DNA of 40,857 bases from Clostridiales bacterium. GTDB taxonomy: Bacteria; Bacillota; Clostridia; Lachnospirales; Lachnospiraceae. A program made the position numbers and the translations under genes. Positions 33,126 to 40,857 of the stretch are shown here, in pieces. Numbering within the stretch: position 1 is the stretch's first letter; each line of letters opens with the position of its first letter. Under the pieces are notes generated by a model. The model ran no database searches. It was not told the DNA's origin and saw nothing but the letters and a program-made list of their open reading frames with translations. The stretch covers positions 1 through 40,857 of the forward strand of contig JAJQAC010000004.1 in NCBI GenBank assembly GCA_021204025.1, given 5' to 3'.

Positions 33126-34277
33126 ATGTTGTATGTATATCCTCATTATTATAAAAAGTTTCACTGTATCGCGTCGGGCTGTCCGGATACCTGCTGCGCG
33201 GGCTGGGAGATTATGATCGACCGGAAATCTCTGGAACGGTACAAAAATGTTTCCGGGTCGCTCGGCAACCGTCTGCACAATTCGGTTGACTGGAGACGGC
33301 ACGCGTTTCGCCAGTATGAGGGGCGCTGTGAGTTCCTGAATGAAGAGGGACTTTGCGATCTGTATACGGAACTGGGAGAAGACGGTTTTTGCCGGACATG
33401 CCGGGTATATCCGAGACATATCGAAGAGTTTGAAGGCGTCCGGGAGGTATCGCTGTGTCTCTCCTGCATCGAGGCGGCACGGATTATCCTGGGAACCAAA
33501 AAACCGGTTCGTTTTCTGTCAAAGGAGACAGACCGGGAAGAGGAATATGAGGATTTTGACTTCTTTCTTTATACTAAACTGGCGGATGCGCGGGATCTGA
33601 TTATGGAGATCCTGCAGGATCGGACGGCTGACGATCAGGTGCGGATGGGATTATGCCTTTCTCTGGCCCATGACCTGCAGAGGCGGATCCGGGAAGAGAA
33701 ACTGTATGAGACAGACGAACTCCTGAAACGTTACCGCAGGCCGGATCGGGAGGAGCGTTTTGCAGAAAAGATGGCCCGCTGCGGATGGGAGCGTGAGAGC
33801 CGTTATGAGACAATGAAAGCGCTGTATGCGGTGATGGAACGGATGGCGGAATTAAAGCCGGAGTGGCCCGCGGAGCGGAGTCAGATGCGTGAGATGCTGT
33901 ATGAGAACGGAGCGAGGGACTACGGGGAAGAACGGCAGCGGTTTTTACAGAGCAGAGTCGGAGCGGAGCTGCCGCTTCTTCGGGAACAGCTGATGGTGTA
34001 CTGGGTGTTCGCGTATTTTAATGGAGCCGTATACGATGAGAACCCTTATGGGAAAATGAAACTGGCGGTTGCCTGTACCCTGCTGATCGAGGACATGTGT
34101 CAGGCCGTGTGGCAGGAACAGGGAGGTATGCTTTCCCATGAGAAGATCGTCGATATCGCGCATAAATTTTCCCGGGAGGTCGAGCATGCCGATGAGAATC
34201 GCGGGATGCTGGAAGAGGCTCTGATGCGCGATGCCCGGTTCTCTCTGCGGTCACTTCTGGGAGCGATTGCAGGATAA
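33126..34277 (+). CDS. FliB-like flagellin lysine-N-methylase family protein
   Basis: A 383-aa cysteine-rich protein. The N-terminus has the FliB/YkgJ-type cluster FHCIASGCPDTCCAGW (Cys14, 19, 23, 24), followed by CEFLNEEGLCDLYTELGEDG, FCRTCRVYPRH and SLCLSC, which together probably hold a metal or iron-sulfur centre. FliB adds methyl groups to flagellin lysines in Salmonella, but homologues are common in Clostridia without obvious flagellar context. No flagellar gene lies here, so the target is open. ATG 33126 was chosen for AAAGGAG (33111-33117); a longer frame starts at 33039. Confidence 0.8.
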   Translation: MLYVYPHYYKKFHCIASGCPDTCCAGWEIMIDRKSLERYKNVSGSLGNRLHNSVDWRRHAFRQYEGRCEFLNEEGLCDLYTELGEDGFCRTCRVYPRHIEEFEGVREVSLCLSCIEAARIILGTKKPVRFLSKETDREEEYEDFDFFLYTKLADARDLIMEILQDRTADDQVRMGLCLSLAHDLQRRIREEKLYETDELLKRYRRPDREERFAEKMARCGWERESRYETMKALYAVMERMAELKPEWPAERSQMREMLYENGARDYGEERQRFLQSRVGAELPLLREQLMVYWVFAYFNGAVYDENPYGKMKLAVACTLLIEDMCQAVWQEQGGMLSHEKIVDIAHKFSREVEHADENRGMLEEALMRDARFSLRSLLGAIAG

Positions 34278-34596
34278 GATGATTACCGGTGCATATAGTT
34301 AACGACATGCTATAGGCGGAGATTACTTTATTGGTGTATATAAAGTCGTTTACTATCATTCTGCTCAGCAAAACAGTGTAGGTATTGTAGCGGAATCAGT
34401 AAAAATGATGATGGTAATTTTGGTTTGACAGCGTTATAGTTAGACTGACAGGGACGGAAAGCCCTTGCCGGATTTTACATACAGGGTAACAATGATGTTA
34501 CAGCGGACACAGACGAATCAGGCTGATGTGGTTAAGCAAGCGCCATTCAGAATCTTTTGTTTGTGTAATTGTTGTGCATAAAAAGGAGATGATGAG
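34278..34596. other. Intergenic region before the YitT gene
   Basis: A 319-bp gap. I see TTGACA (34425-34430) and TATAGT (34435-34440), but too close to form one promoter. A small hairpin GTAACA/TGTTAC (34486-34501) lies in the presumed leader. No terminator after the FliB-like gene and no small gene were found. Confidence 0.4.
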
Positions 34597-35466
34597 ATGG
34601 CAGTCAGACAAATTAAGGATCCGATTATGAGAAAGACTGCGGAATTTGCGCTGATTACAGCCGGAATCCTGATTATGGTGATCGGCGTTCACTTTTTCAA
34701 GTTTCCGAATAACTTTGCATTTGGCGGCGTAACGGGTCTGTCAACCGTTGTGAGCGCGGTGTTTCCGATTGACGCCGGCGATTTTACGACCGTTGTCAAT
34801 GTCCTGCTTTTAGTCATTGGTTTTATTTTTTTAGGGACGGATGTGGGAATTAAGACGGTTTACAGCAGTCTGCTGTTTTCCTTTTGCCTGTCAGTGCTGG
34901 GACGCGTTTGCCCGATGAGCAGGCCGATCACAGATGAGCCGTTGCTGGAGTTGTTTTTTGCGGTTTTCCTGCCGGCGGTGGGTTCCGCTTTGCTGTTCAA
35001 TATTGGCGCATCGAGTGGCGGAACCGATATTATTGCCATGATACTGAAAAAACACACCAGCATGAACATTGGAACAGCACTGATGGTTGTGGATGTCTTT
35101 TCTGTGATATGTTCCTGGTTCGTGCTCGGATCGACCACAGGACTTTATTCGACCCTGGGTCTGATGGCAAAATCACTGGCGGTCGACGGCGTCATTGAAA
35201 GTATCAATATGTGTAAGTGTTTCAATATCGTATGCGACGACGCGGAACCGATCTGTCATTTTATTATTCACGATCTGAAGCGCGACGCGACCGTCTATGA
35301 GGCGCAGGGAGCATTTACCCACAATCAGAAGAAGGTAATTATGACGACGATGAAACGCAGCCAGGCAGTGCGCCTGCGCAATTTTATCCGGCGCAGAGAA
35401 CCTTCGGCTTTCATGCTGATTACTAATTCCAGTGAGATTATCGGAAAGGGCTTCCTGACAAATTAA
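34597..35466 (+). CDS. YitT-family membrane protein
   Basis: A 289-aa protein with five or six membrane helices in residues 10-175 (the YitT/DUF161 domain, with FKFPNNFAFGGVTGLSTVVS and NIGASSGGTDIIAMILKKHT) and a soluble C-terminal DUF2179 domain (HDLKRDATVYEAQGAFTHNQ then KKVIMTTM). Families of this type are widespread in Firmicutes and probably transport a small molecule, but the function is unknown. The ATG follows AAAGGAG. It is single, ended by a terminator. Confidence 0.92.
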   Translation: MAVRQIKDPIMRKTAEFALITAGILIMVIGVHFFKFPNNFAFGGVTGLSTVVSAVFPIDAGDFTTVVNVLLLVIGFIFLGTDVGIKTVYSSLLFSFCLSVLGRVCPMSRPITDEPLLELFFAVFLPAVGSALLFNIGASSGGTDIIAMILKKHTSMNIGTALMVVDVFSVICSWFVLGSTTGLYSTLGLMAKSLAVDGVIESINMCKCFNIVCDDAEPICHFIIHDLKRDATVYEAQGAFTHNQKKVIMTTMKRSQAVRLRNFIRRREPSAFMLITNSSEIIGKGFLTN

Positions 35467-35581
35467 TTGGGCCTGTTTCCAGATTTGGATTGTGTAGAAA
35501 AGGGCTTTTCGTGTTCCGTTCGCTGCGCCGTTGCCGGGTGCCGGTGGTGTCTGCACTTTGTTTCGCGTCCATGTATATAAT

Positions 35582-35630
35582 AATCAGCCGGTATCAGTTC
35601 CTGACAGGAGGAGACTGACGTCGGCTGATT
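35582..35630. terminator. Bidirectional terminator between yitT and the SH3 gene
   Basis: AATCAGCCG (35582-35590) pairs with CGGCTGATT (35622-35630), with inner CAGT/ACTG pairing. TTTGTTT follows on the plus side; on the minus side the arm is followed by weaker T/A sequence. Confidence 0.7.
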
Positions 35631-35640
35631 TTGTTTGTGA

Positions 35641-36456
35641 TTATTCCGTTGTCAGATACTGGCTGGCGACATAGGCTTCCTGTCCGTTATAGAGGATCTT
35701 TGCCCAGTCGGCATCTGCGCTTTCGATATATTCGACGACGGCGCCGGAACTCAGTTTGCCGAGGACGGTGCTGTCAGTAGAGGGCTCGCTGCGCACATTT
35801 AATACGGTTGTTGTCTTGTAGACAGTGGCTGTTTCCTGCGGAGCCGGTTCGGCCGCCTGTGTCTCCTCATAGGTTTCCGTCGGAGCCGGAGCCAGGGTGC
35901 TGTCTGCCGTATCCGGCGCGGGTTTGATCATCCGGATAATGAGAATCAGAAGGATCACGCACAGAACCGGTATCAGGAGCTTTAAAATCGTGGCGGCTCC
36001 GATATTTTTCTGTTGCTTGCCGGAAGTACGTTTACGGCTGCGTGAGGTATTTCCGGAGGAGGAAGATTTCCGTGAGCGGACGCCCTTTAAGGCATTGCTG
36101 TAATCATTAGAAAAGGAATAGACTTCCTGCGACAGCATATGATGCGCCTGCGTCGCGTCGTAGGCGTTATTATACCCTTCGTGGACTGCTTTATTGCCGG
36201 CCATACGGATCGTGTGGTAATGTTCACAGGTCGTTTTGCTGATCCAGCGGTTTTGATAAAGTTCATCGATCATGGACTTCAGATCGCCGTCCTCCTGAAT
36301 GTGGGCGCGGGCGGCAAGCTGCTTTACCATAAATTCCAGAGTCTGGCGGCATTTGATCAGGGCGCTGTTGTAATCGCGCTGAGTGATCAGCTTCTCAGCT
36401 TCCTTTACGCCTGACTGAATCCGTTCCCAGCTGGTATCTTTATTCTGAGTTGGCAT
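35641..36456 (-). CDS. DUF4145 (HEPN-like) membrane protein with SH3 domain
   Basis: A 271-aa protein. Residues 10-115 are DUF4145-like, helical, with the family motif IRMAGNKAVHEG. A basic Ser/Arg linker is followed by one membrane helix (ATILKLLIPVLCVILLILII, about 155-175), a Pro/Thr/Glu-rich linker, and a bacterial SH3 domain at the C-terminus (TTTVLNVRSEPSTDSTVLGK, then YVASQYL) that would face outside the cell if the N-terminus is inside. DUF4145 belongs to the HEPN superfamily, where some members are RNases; the R-x7-H spacing here differs from the Rx4-6H RNase motif. ATG 36456 follows AAGGAGG; TATAAT at 36491-36496 is a likely -10. Confidence 0.75.
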   Translation of the reverse strand: MPTQNKDTSWERIQSGVKEAEKLITQRDYNSALIKCRQTLEFMVKQLAARAHIQEDGDLKSMIDELYQNRWISKTTCEHYHTIRMAGNKAVHEGYNNAYDATQAHHMLSQEVYSFSNDYSNALKGVRSRKSSSSGNTSRSRKRTSGKQQKNIGAATILKLLIPVLCVILLILIIRMIKPAPDTADSTLAPAPTETYEETQAAEPAPQETATVYKTTTVLNVRSEPSTDSTVLGKLSSGAVVEYIESADADWAKILYNGQEAYVASQYLTTE

Positions 36457-36556
36457 GGCGTCCTCCTTGTGTTTCGGTTTTGTTGATTCGATTATACTAC
36501 GTTTTTGCAGATTATGCACGAAAAAATAACGGAAAGAGAAATGCGTGAAATCCCAT

Positions 36557-39500
36557 TTAACTGAGCAATTCAAGCAGTTCCTCCTGCGACAGGCTCGCAA
36601 GCGATGCACTTTCTCCGGAAAGGACCTGATCTGCGAGACTCCTTTTCTCTTCCTGTAGCCTTAAAATCCGTTCTTCAATCGTCCCTTTCAGGATAAGGCG
36701 GTACACGGTGACCTGTCTGTTCTGCCCAATCCGGTGTGCGCGGTCTGTCGCCTGGTTCTGTGCGGCAAGGTTCCACCACGGGTCGTAGTGGATGACGATA
36801 TCCGCTCCTGTCAGATTCAGTCCGTTGCCTCCTGCCTTGAGCGAGATCAAAAATACCGGGACGTCTCCCTCGTTGAACTGATGGACCAGCCGGATGCGTT
36901 TCTCCTTGGGTGTGGAACCGGTGAGGATATAGCAGGGGATCCCTTCCGCCCTGAGATCTTCTTCAAGAAGTGCGAGCATGGAAGTAAACTGCGAGAAAAG
37001 AAGCATCCGGTGTCCGCCGTCTATCGCCTGTCGGATCAGACCTATTGCTGCTTCCCGTTTTGCGCTCTCTTCGTGATAATTTTCATAGAGAAGCGACGGA
37101 TCGCAGCAGATCTGACGGATCTTTGTGAGTTCCGCAAGCACTTTCACTTTTCCTGTTCCCGTCGATTCGTCCAGGATCGTATGTTTCAGGTTGATCACCT
37201 GTGCGTCATAGAGTTTCTGCTGTTCTCCGGAGATCGGCACATAACGCACCTCCTCGAGTTTTGCGGGAAGATCCTTTAAAACGTCCTCCTTCAGCCTTCT
37301 CATGAGGAAAGGCGAAGTGATTTTCTTTAATTTTTCCATTGCCTCCTGATCTTTGTTCTTCGTGACGGGAATGGCAAATCTCTGCTCAAATTCTTTCTGA
37401 GAATACAAAAACCCCGGCATCAGGAAATCAAAAATACTCCATAACTCAGACAGGCGGTTTTCGATCGGCGTTCCGGTCAGCGCGAGGCGGTGCGCGGCGT
37501 TCAGTGTCTTTACGGCCTTTGAGACCGTTGCGCCCGAGTTCTTGATATACTGCGCTTCATCGAGAATTACATAAAAGAAATTTTTCTCTGAGAGTTCTGC
37601 GATATTACGCTTCAGCAGATCATAGGAGATGATATACACCTGGGTGGTCTCCCATATCGCGAGGGCTTTTCGCCTTGCCGTCACACCACCGGAGATCGGC
37701 ATGACCCGGATGTTCGGCGCAAATTTTGTAAATTCCTCCTGCCAGTTATAGACAAGGGAAGCGGGGCAGACCACGAGGGACGGATGTTCGGTTCCCGGCT
37801 TCTTTCCGGTATAATCGCAGGAAAGAACGGAGATCATCTGCAAGGTTTTGCCCAGGCCCATCTCATCTGCGAGGATCCCGCCGAACCCAGCTTCCTCCAG
37901 AGTCCGGATCCATTTGAAGCCCAATGTCTGGTAAGGTCTCAGGATTCCGGCAAGATCAGCCGGAGGTTCGTTTTCTGAATCCCGGATCGTTTTAAAATTG
38001 CGGATAATGCTGCGATATATCCGGTCTCTTGTCGAATACAGCGCGTCATGTTCCTCAAGGAGGTTGTCGATATACAGTGCGCGGTAAAGCGGTATTTTCG
38101 CACTCTTTTTGATCACATCTTCCGGGTTCAGATCCAGCTGCTGCATAAAATCACTGATCTGGGAAAGCTGATCATCGCCTGCCAGATCCAGAAAATCACC
38201 AGACGAAAGCACATGAAACCGTTTTTTCCGGCGATAGCTCTGCAGCACGTCCAGCAGTTCCTTTTCTGAAATTCCGGAGGATGTCAGTGACAGGTCGAGG
38301 ATGCCGCTCTCTACGGAAACGCCGACTTTCACTTTCGGAACCGGTGTGACGGTAAACTTTCGGAACGCTTCGGAGCCATGTACTGTGCCATACTGTTGAA
38401 GGAGAGCAATGCCGGACTGCAAAAACTCAAAAAGCTGCTCATCATTGAGAACATCAGTAAAGACTCCGTTATTGTCAGCTTTTGTACGCATAAGACTCCT
38501 GAGTGCGCTGGCGACCCGCTTTTCCTGTTCGACGTCCCGGTAGCCGTCCCCCGGATCGGAAACACAAAGCGTGTAGAACTTTTCTGTATCTTCCGGTTCC
38601 TGATGTTTGTTTCCGCTGTAACGAATCTTTCCCACGCACTGCAGGAAATAAATCGCTTCCTCCATCTTTTCTTTACTTTTTTTCGTGCGGGATCCGGTGA
38701 TTTCCGAAGAATTCGGCGTCTCACAGTCAAGATAAAAATCAAAATGCGGCTCGGGAGGCAGGTAACTTTCCGCTTCCTTTTCGCAATGATCCGTAAATTC
38801 AACCGACGGGTTCTCTAAAAAAGCCGGTACGACGCGATAGTAGAATTCCTGCAGGTTCGGGAGACCTACCTGAAACCGAAAGCATCCGGACGGATCTGCG
38901 ACAGTGTCAAACGGCCTTATGACCTCCTGTTCCTTCGTGGTGATCCGGGAAAGGCCGTCCGCATTCAAAGTATAGCAGTGAGAGCCACTGCCATGGAGCA
39001 GCACAGGGATCAGGCCGTGTACGGCGATACCGGCGAAGACACCTTTCGCGTCTGTCAGGCGGTCGCAGGTCAGGGAAAGACGGACGTCCCTGTGAGCTAC
39101 CGGGATCTCTTTGCTTGCCACTCCGTTTGTTTTATCCTGATATTCTGCGTTCTGTCCCTCCCAGGCGTCATAAAAATTGTCCAGAACCGCGCCCTTAAGG
39201 TCCAGGTTAGATGTGACATTGATTGTCCTGACGCTAAGCCTGGAGCGCATATTCTTCGCCTGAATCTGTAGATTGATGTCGGAGACGTCTCCGACCTTCC
39301 TTTGCAGGAAATCATACAGTCCGGTCGAGCGATCAGTAAAGTCATATACCCCAAAGTCAATACTTTCCGTTTTGGAAAGGGTAAGCTCAGATCGGCCGAC
39401 GCATGCCGCGATCAGTTCTCTGACGTTACGAACAACGATGGTCTTTCCTCCGATTTTCTGTATCCGGAAACTGAGTTTTGCTTTGCCGGCTTCTATGATG

Positions 39501-40693
39501 ATGCGAGGATACAGTTCAACGATCTTCTTTCTCTGCGATTCGGGAGGCTCTGTCTGCTGGGTTCGGGCATAGTTCGCTTTTTCCAGGCTGCTGAAAAATT
39601 TTTTTGCCTGTTCATCCGTGAGGTCAGCGGTTTCCTCGGCCAGTTGATCGGTCTCATCCCAAAGCATTTTACACAGGATCAGACCGTTGATGTTAAGGAA
39701 GTTTTTTGCCTGGGATCGGTCGCCGGGATAGTCTCCGGCTCCATCCGGCCATTCTTCATCGAAATATTCGTCCAACTCCGTCTCTGACTCGTCCTCGCTG
39801 TCCAGATATCCGTCGCGAGTTTCCAGATACAGTTTATTGCCTGTAAGGCGGGCATGCCCAGCTGTAAAAGTATAGCGGAACAGGGAGTCGTTTTCATGGA
39901 GCGACGCATGAAATGTCCGTGTGCCGTCACGGCCTTTTTCTTCATGTGAATGAAGGGAAACGGAGTCTGAATGATTTTGCAAAATTTCTTTTGCCATATG
40001 CATCGAATACGGATCTGTCACATAATCCTTCAGGGCGGTTCTCATGTCGTAAACAGCAATGCCGACGGGATCCTTACGTTTCGGAAAGAAATCAAGCGCG
40101 GGGCACGGTGTAATGCCATATTTTTCACGCAGACGCGCCTGCTCGTTCCGTTTCTTCTTTCTCATGACAGCGTGGATCCGTTCTCTGCTGTCATAGCTTC
40201 TCTCCTCCACGACGATAAGACCGCCGCCCTGTTGTTCCAGGTGATAGAAAACGGCGGCTTCGTGACAACATAGTTCTCCTTTCTTTCCTGCCGGACAGCC
40301 GCAGGTGAGGAATGATGGTTCCAGCTTCGTTTTGATATTGAGTGGCCATTTACGAATAGAAACCGGAAAACATGGCTGATTCGAATAGCGGGAATAATAA
40401 GGACTGTTATACGGCAGGCGGGACTTTGACGATATTCCCGCTTCCTTTTTCTCTTTCATATCCGGATAATACTCAGCAGTCAGGCCATTCCAGTCATAAG
40501 CAATCCGGATTCTTGACTGTACGGCATTGCCTGAGGCCTGTTTAATCACAGAGGCGGGAAACAAATGCCGCCATTGAACCGGTATGCGGAGAGGTTCCTC
40601 GGATTCCGGATCCTCATTCAGGCGGAATTTTTCACGCATTTCATCTGTAATATCCAAATCTTTACCCATCGGAATTTCAGTACCCATTATCAT
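36557..40693 (-). CDS. SWIM zinc-finger SNF2-family helicase
   Basis: A 1378-aa protein. The SWIM zinc finger CGCPAGKKGELCCHEA lies near residues 131-144 (C-x-C...C-x-H). A large middle region (200-860) matches the bacterial SNF2-associated part. The SNF2 ATPase begins with ILRPYQTLGFKWI, then Walker A ADEMGLGKTLQMISVL near 920, the DEAQ box in YVILDEAQYIKN and the TGTPIENR motif. The helicase C-terminal domain ends with the RAHRIGQNRQV motif. Such proteins are translocases that remodel nucleic-acid-protein complexes; the role in bacteria is unclear. ATG 40693 is five bases after GGAGG; 40687 is an alternative, and the ATG at 40735 has no site. Confidence 0.92.
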   Translation of the reverse strand: MIMGTEIPMGKDLDITDEMREKFRLNEDPESEEPLRIPVQWRHLFPASVIKQASGNAVQSRIRIAYDWNGLTAEYYPDMKEKKEAGISSKSRLPYNSPYYSRYSNQPCFPVSIRKWPLNIKTKLEPSFLTCGCPAGKKGELCCHEAAVFYHLEQQGGGLIVVEERSYDSRERIHAVMRKKKRNEQARLREKYGITPCPALDFFPKRKDPVGIAVYDMRTALKDYVTDPYSMHMAKEILQNHSDSVSLHSHEEKGRDGTRTFHASLHENDSLFRYTFTAGHARLTGNKLYLETRDGYLDSEDESETELDEYFDEEWPDGAGDYPGDRSQAKNFLNINGLILCKMLWDETDQLAEETADLTDEQAKKFFSSLEKANYARTQQTEPPESQRKKIVELYPRIIIEAGKAKLSFRIQKIGGKTIVVRNVRELIAACVGRSELTLSKTESIDFGVYDFTDRSTGLYDFLQRKVGDVSDINLQIQAKNMRSRLSVRTINVTSNLDLKGAVLDNFYDAWEGQNAEYQDKTNGVASKEIPVAHRDVRLSLTCDRLTDAKGVFAGIAVHGLIPVLLHGSGSHCYTLNADGLSRITTKEQEVIRPFDTVADPSGCFRFQVGLPNLQEFYYRVVPAFLENPSVEFTDHCEKEAESYLPPEPHFDFYLDCETPNSSEITGSRTKKSKEKMEEAIYFLQCVGKIRYSGNKHQEPEDTEKFYTLCVSDPGDGYRDVEQEKRVASALRSLMRTKADNNGVFTDVLNDEQLFEFLQSGIALLQQYGTVHGSEAFRKFTVTPVPKVKVGVSVESGILDLSLTSSGISEKELLDVLQSYRRKKRFHVLSSGDFLDLAGDDQLSQISDFMQQLDLNPEDVIKKSAKIPLYRALYIDNLLEEHDALYSTRDRIYRSIIRNFKTIRDSENEPPADLAGILRPYQTLGFKWIRTLEEAGFGGILADEMGLGKTLQMISVLSCDYTGKKPGTEHPSLVVCPASLVYNWQEEFTKFAPNIRVMPISGGVTARRKALAIWETTQVYIISYDLLKRNIAELSEKNFFYVILDEAQYIKNSGATVSKAVKTLNAAHRLALTGTPIENRLSELWSIFDFLMPGFLYSQKEFEQRFAIPVTKNKDQEAMEKLKKITSPFLMRRLKEDVLKDLPAKLEEVRYVPISGEQQKLYDAQVINLKHTILDESTGTGKVKVLAELTKIRQICCDPSLLYENYHEESAKREAAIGLIRQAIDGGHRMLLFSQFTSMLALLEEDLRAEGIPCYILTGSTPKEKRIRLVHQFNEGDVPVFLISLKAGGNGLNLTGADIVIHYDPWWNLAAQNQATDRAHRIGQNRQVTVYRLILKGTIEERILRLQEEKRSLADQVLSGESASLASLSQEELLELLS

Positions 40694-40766
40694 CATTTCC
40701 TCCGTTTTTACCGCACATATCTCATTTTTTAACAATAGTTATGGAACTATTTTATGTCTTCGAATC

Positions 40767-40795
40767 ATGATACCATAATTCACACGCCCATTCAA
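40767..40795 (-). promoter_or_regulatory. Promoter of the SNF2 helicase gene
   Basis: Leftward TTGAAT (40790-40795) and TATCAT (40767-40772), spacer 17 bp, about 75 bp before the chosen ATG. Confidence 0.6.
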
Positions 40796-40857
40796 TCGAT
40801 ACTGTTAGCCCGCAAATTAGATTTCCCATCTCCCGCAGTACAACTGCGAATTAAAAT

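Noticed and set aside
1-40857. CRISPR arrays, tRNA, rRNA genes and insertion sequence transposases
   Set aside because: No repeat-spacer series, no tRNA cloverleaf motifs and no transposase-like frames were seen on reading, though weak tRNAs could be missed without a tool.

Overview
The window looks like chromosome of a spore-forming, low-to-mid GC Firmicute, most likely a gut-type Clostridia/Lachnospiraceae organism. The signs are a cotJABC spore-coat operon with a sigma-E-like promoter, a clpB gene with a CIRCE (HrcA) operator, a lysine riboswitch, strong GGAGG ribosome binding sites, MutS2, YitT and a SWIM-SNF2 helicase. This is inferred from gene content; I made no database comparison.

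Layout. 1-1330: a decayed patch with a fragment of a Cas3 HD nuclease, a small XRE regulator and a leftover Crp/Fnr helix-turn-helix. 1333-6600: a leftward set (PHP-like DUF3604 protein, a 461-aa permease, an HD-domain hydrolase) read divergently from a LysR regulator. 6915-8495: glucose-6-phosphate isomerase. 8635-8760: a 41-aa membrane protein with its own promoter, RBS and terminator, followed leftward-facing by an MFS transporter and a GH25 lipoprotein. 11455-12095: a HicA/HicB toxin-antitoxin pair. 12601-18798: a family-5 (oligopeptide/dipeptide type) ABC transporter operon ending in a creatininase-family amidohydrolase, with a terminator-like hairpin after the binding-protein gene. 18862-21578: clpB with CIRCE, an overlapping promoter, a second 9-bp-arm palindrome and a terminator. 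21596-22729: cotJA-cotJB-cotJC. 22983-26531: promoter, lysine riboswitch, terminator and extra hairpins, then an AGCS-family symporter translationally coupled to a YtcJ-like amidohydrolase. 26907-30313: a histidine kinase and a choline-binding-type secreted protein on the plus strand, converging on an OmpR-type response regulator. 30379-32769: mutS2. 33126-35466: a FliB-like cysteine-rich protein and a YitT membrane protein. 35641-40693: a DUF4145/SH3 membrane protein and a large SWIM-SNF2 helicase, both leftward.

Most notable points. (1) Two copies of a 93-bp element (26591-26683 and 29467-29559) align without gaps at 72 of 93 positions. Several differences are paired changes that keep the same two hairpins, which suggests a conserved folded RNA or DNA element that I cannot name. 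(2) A lysine riboswitch precedes an AGCS symporter and an amidohydrolase, which suggests uptake and processing of lysine or a lysine derivative. (3) Between that riboswitch and the symporter lie a 16-bp perfect inverted repeat and a second strong terminator, an unexplained second control layer. (4) The clpB promoter carries both CIRCE and an independent palindrome over its -10 and start region.
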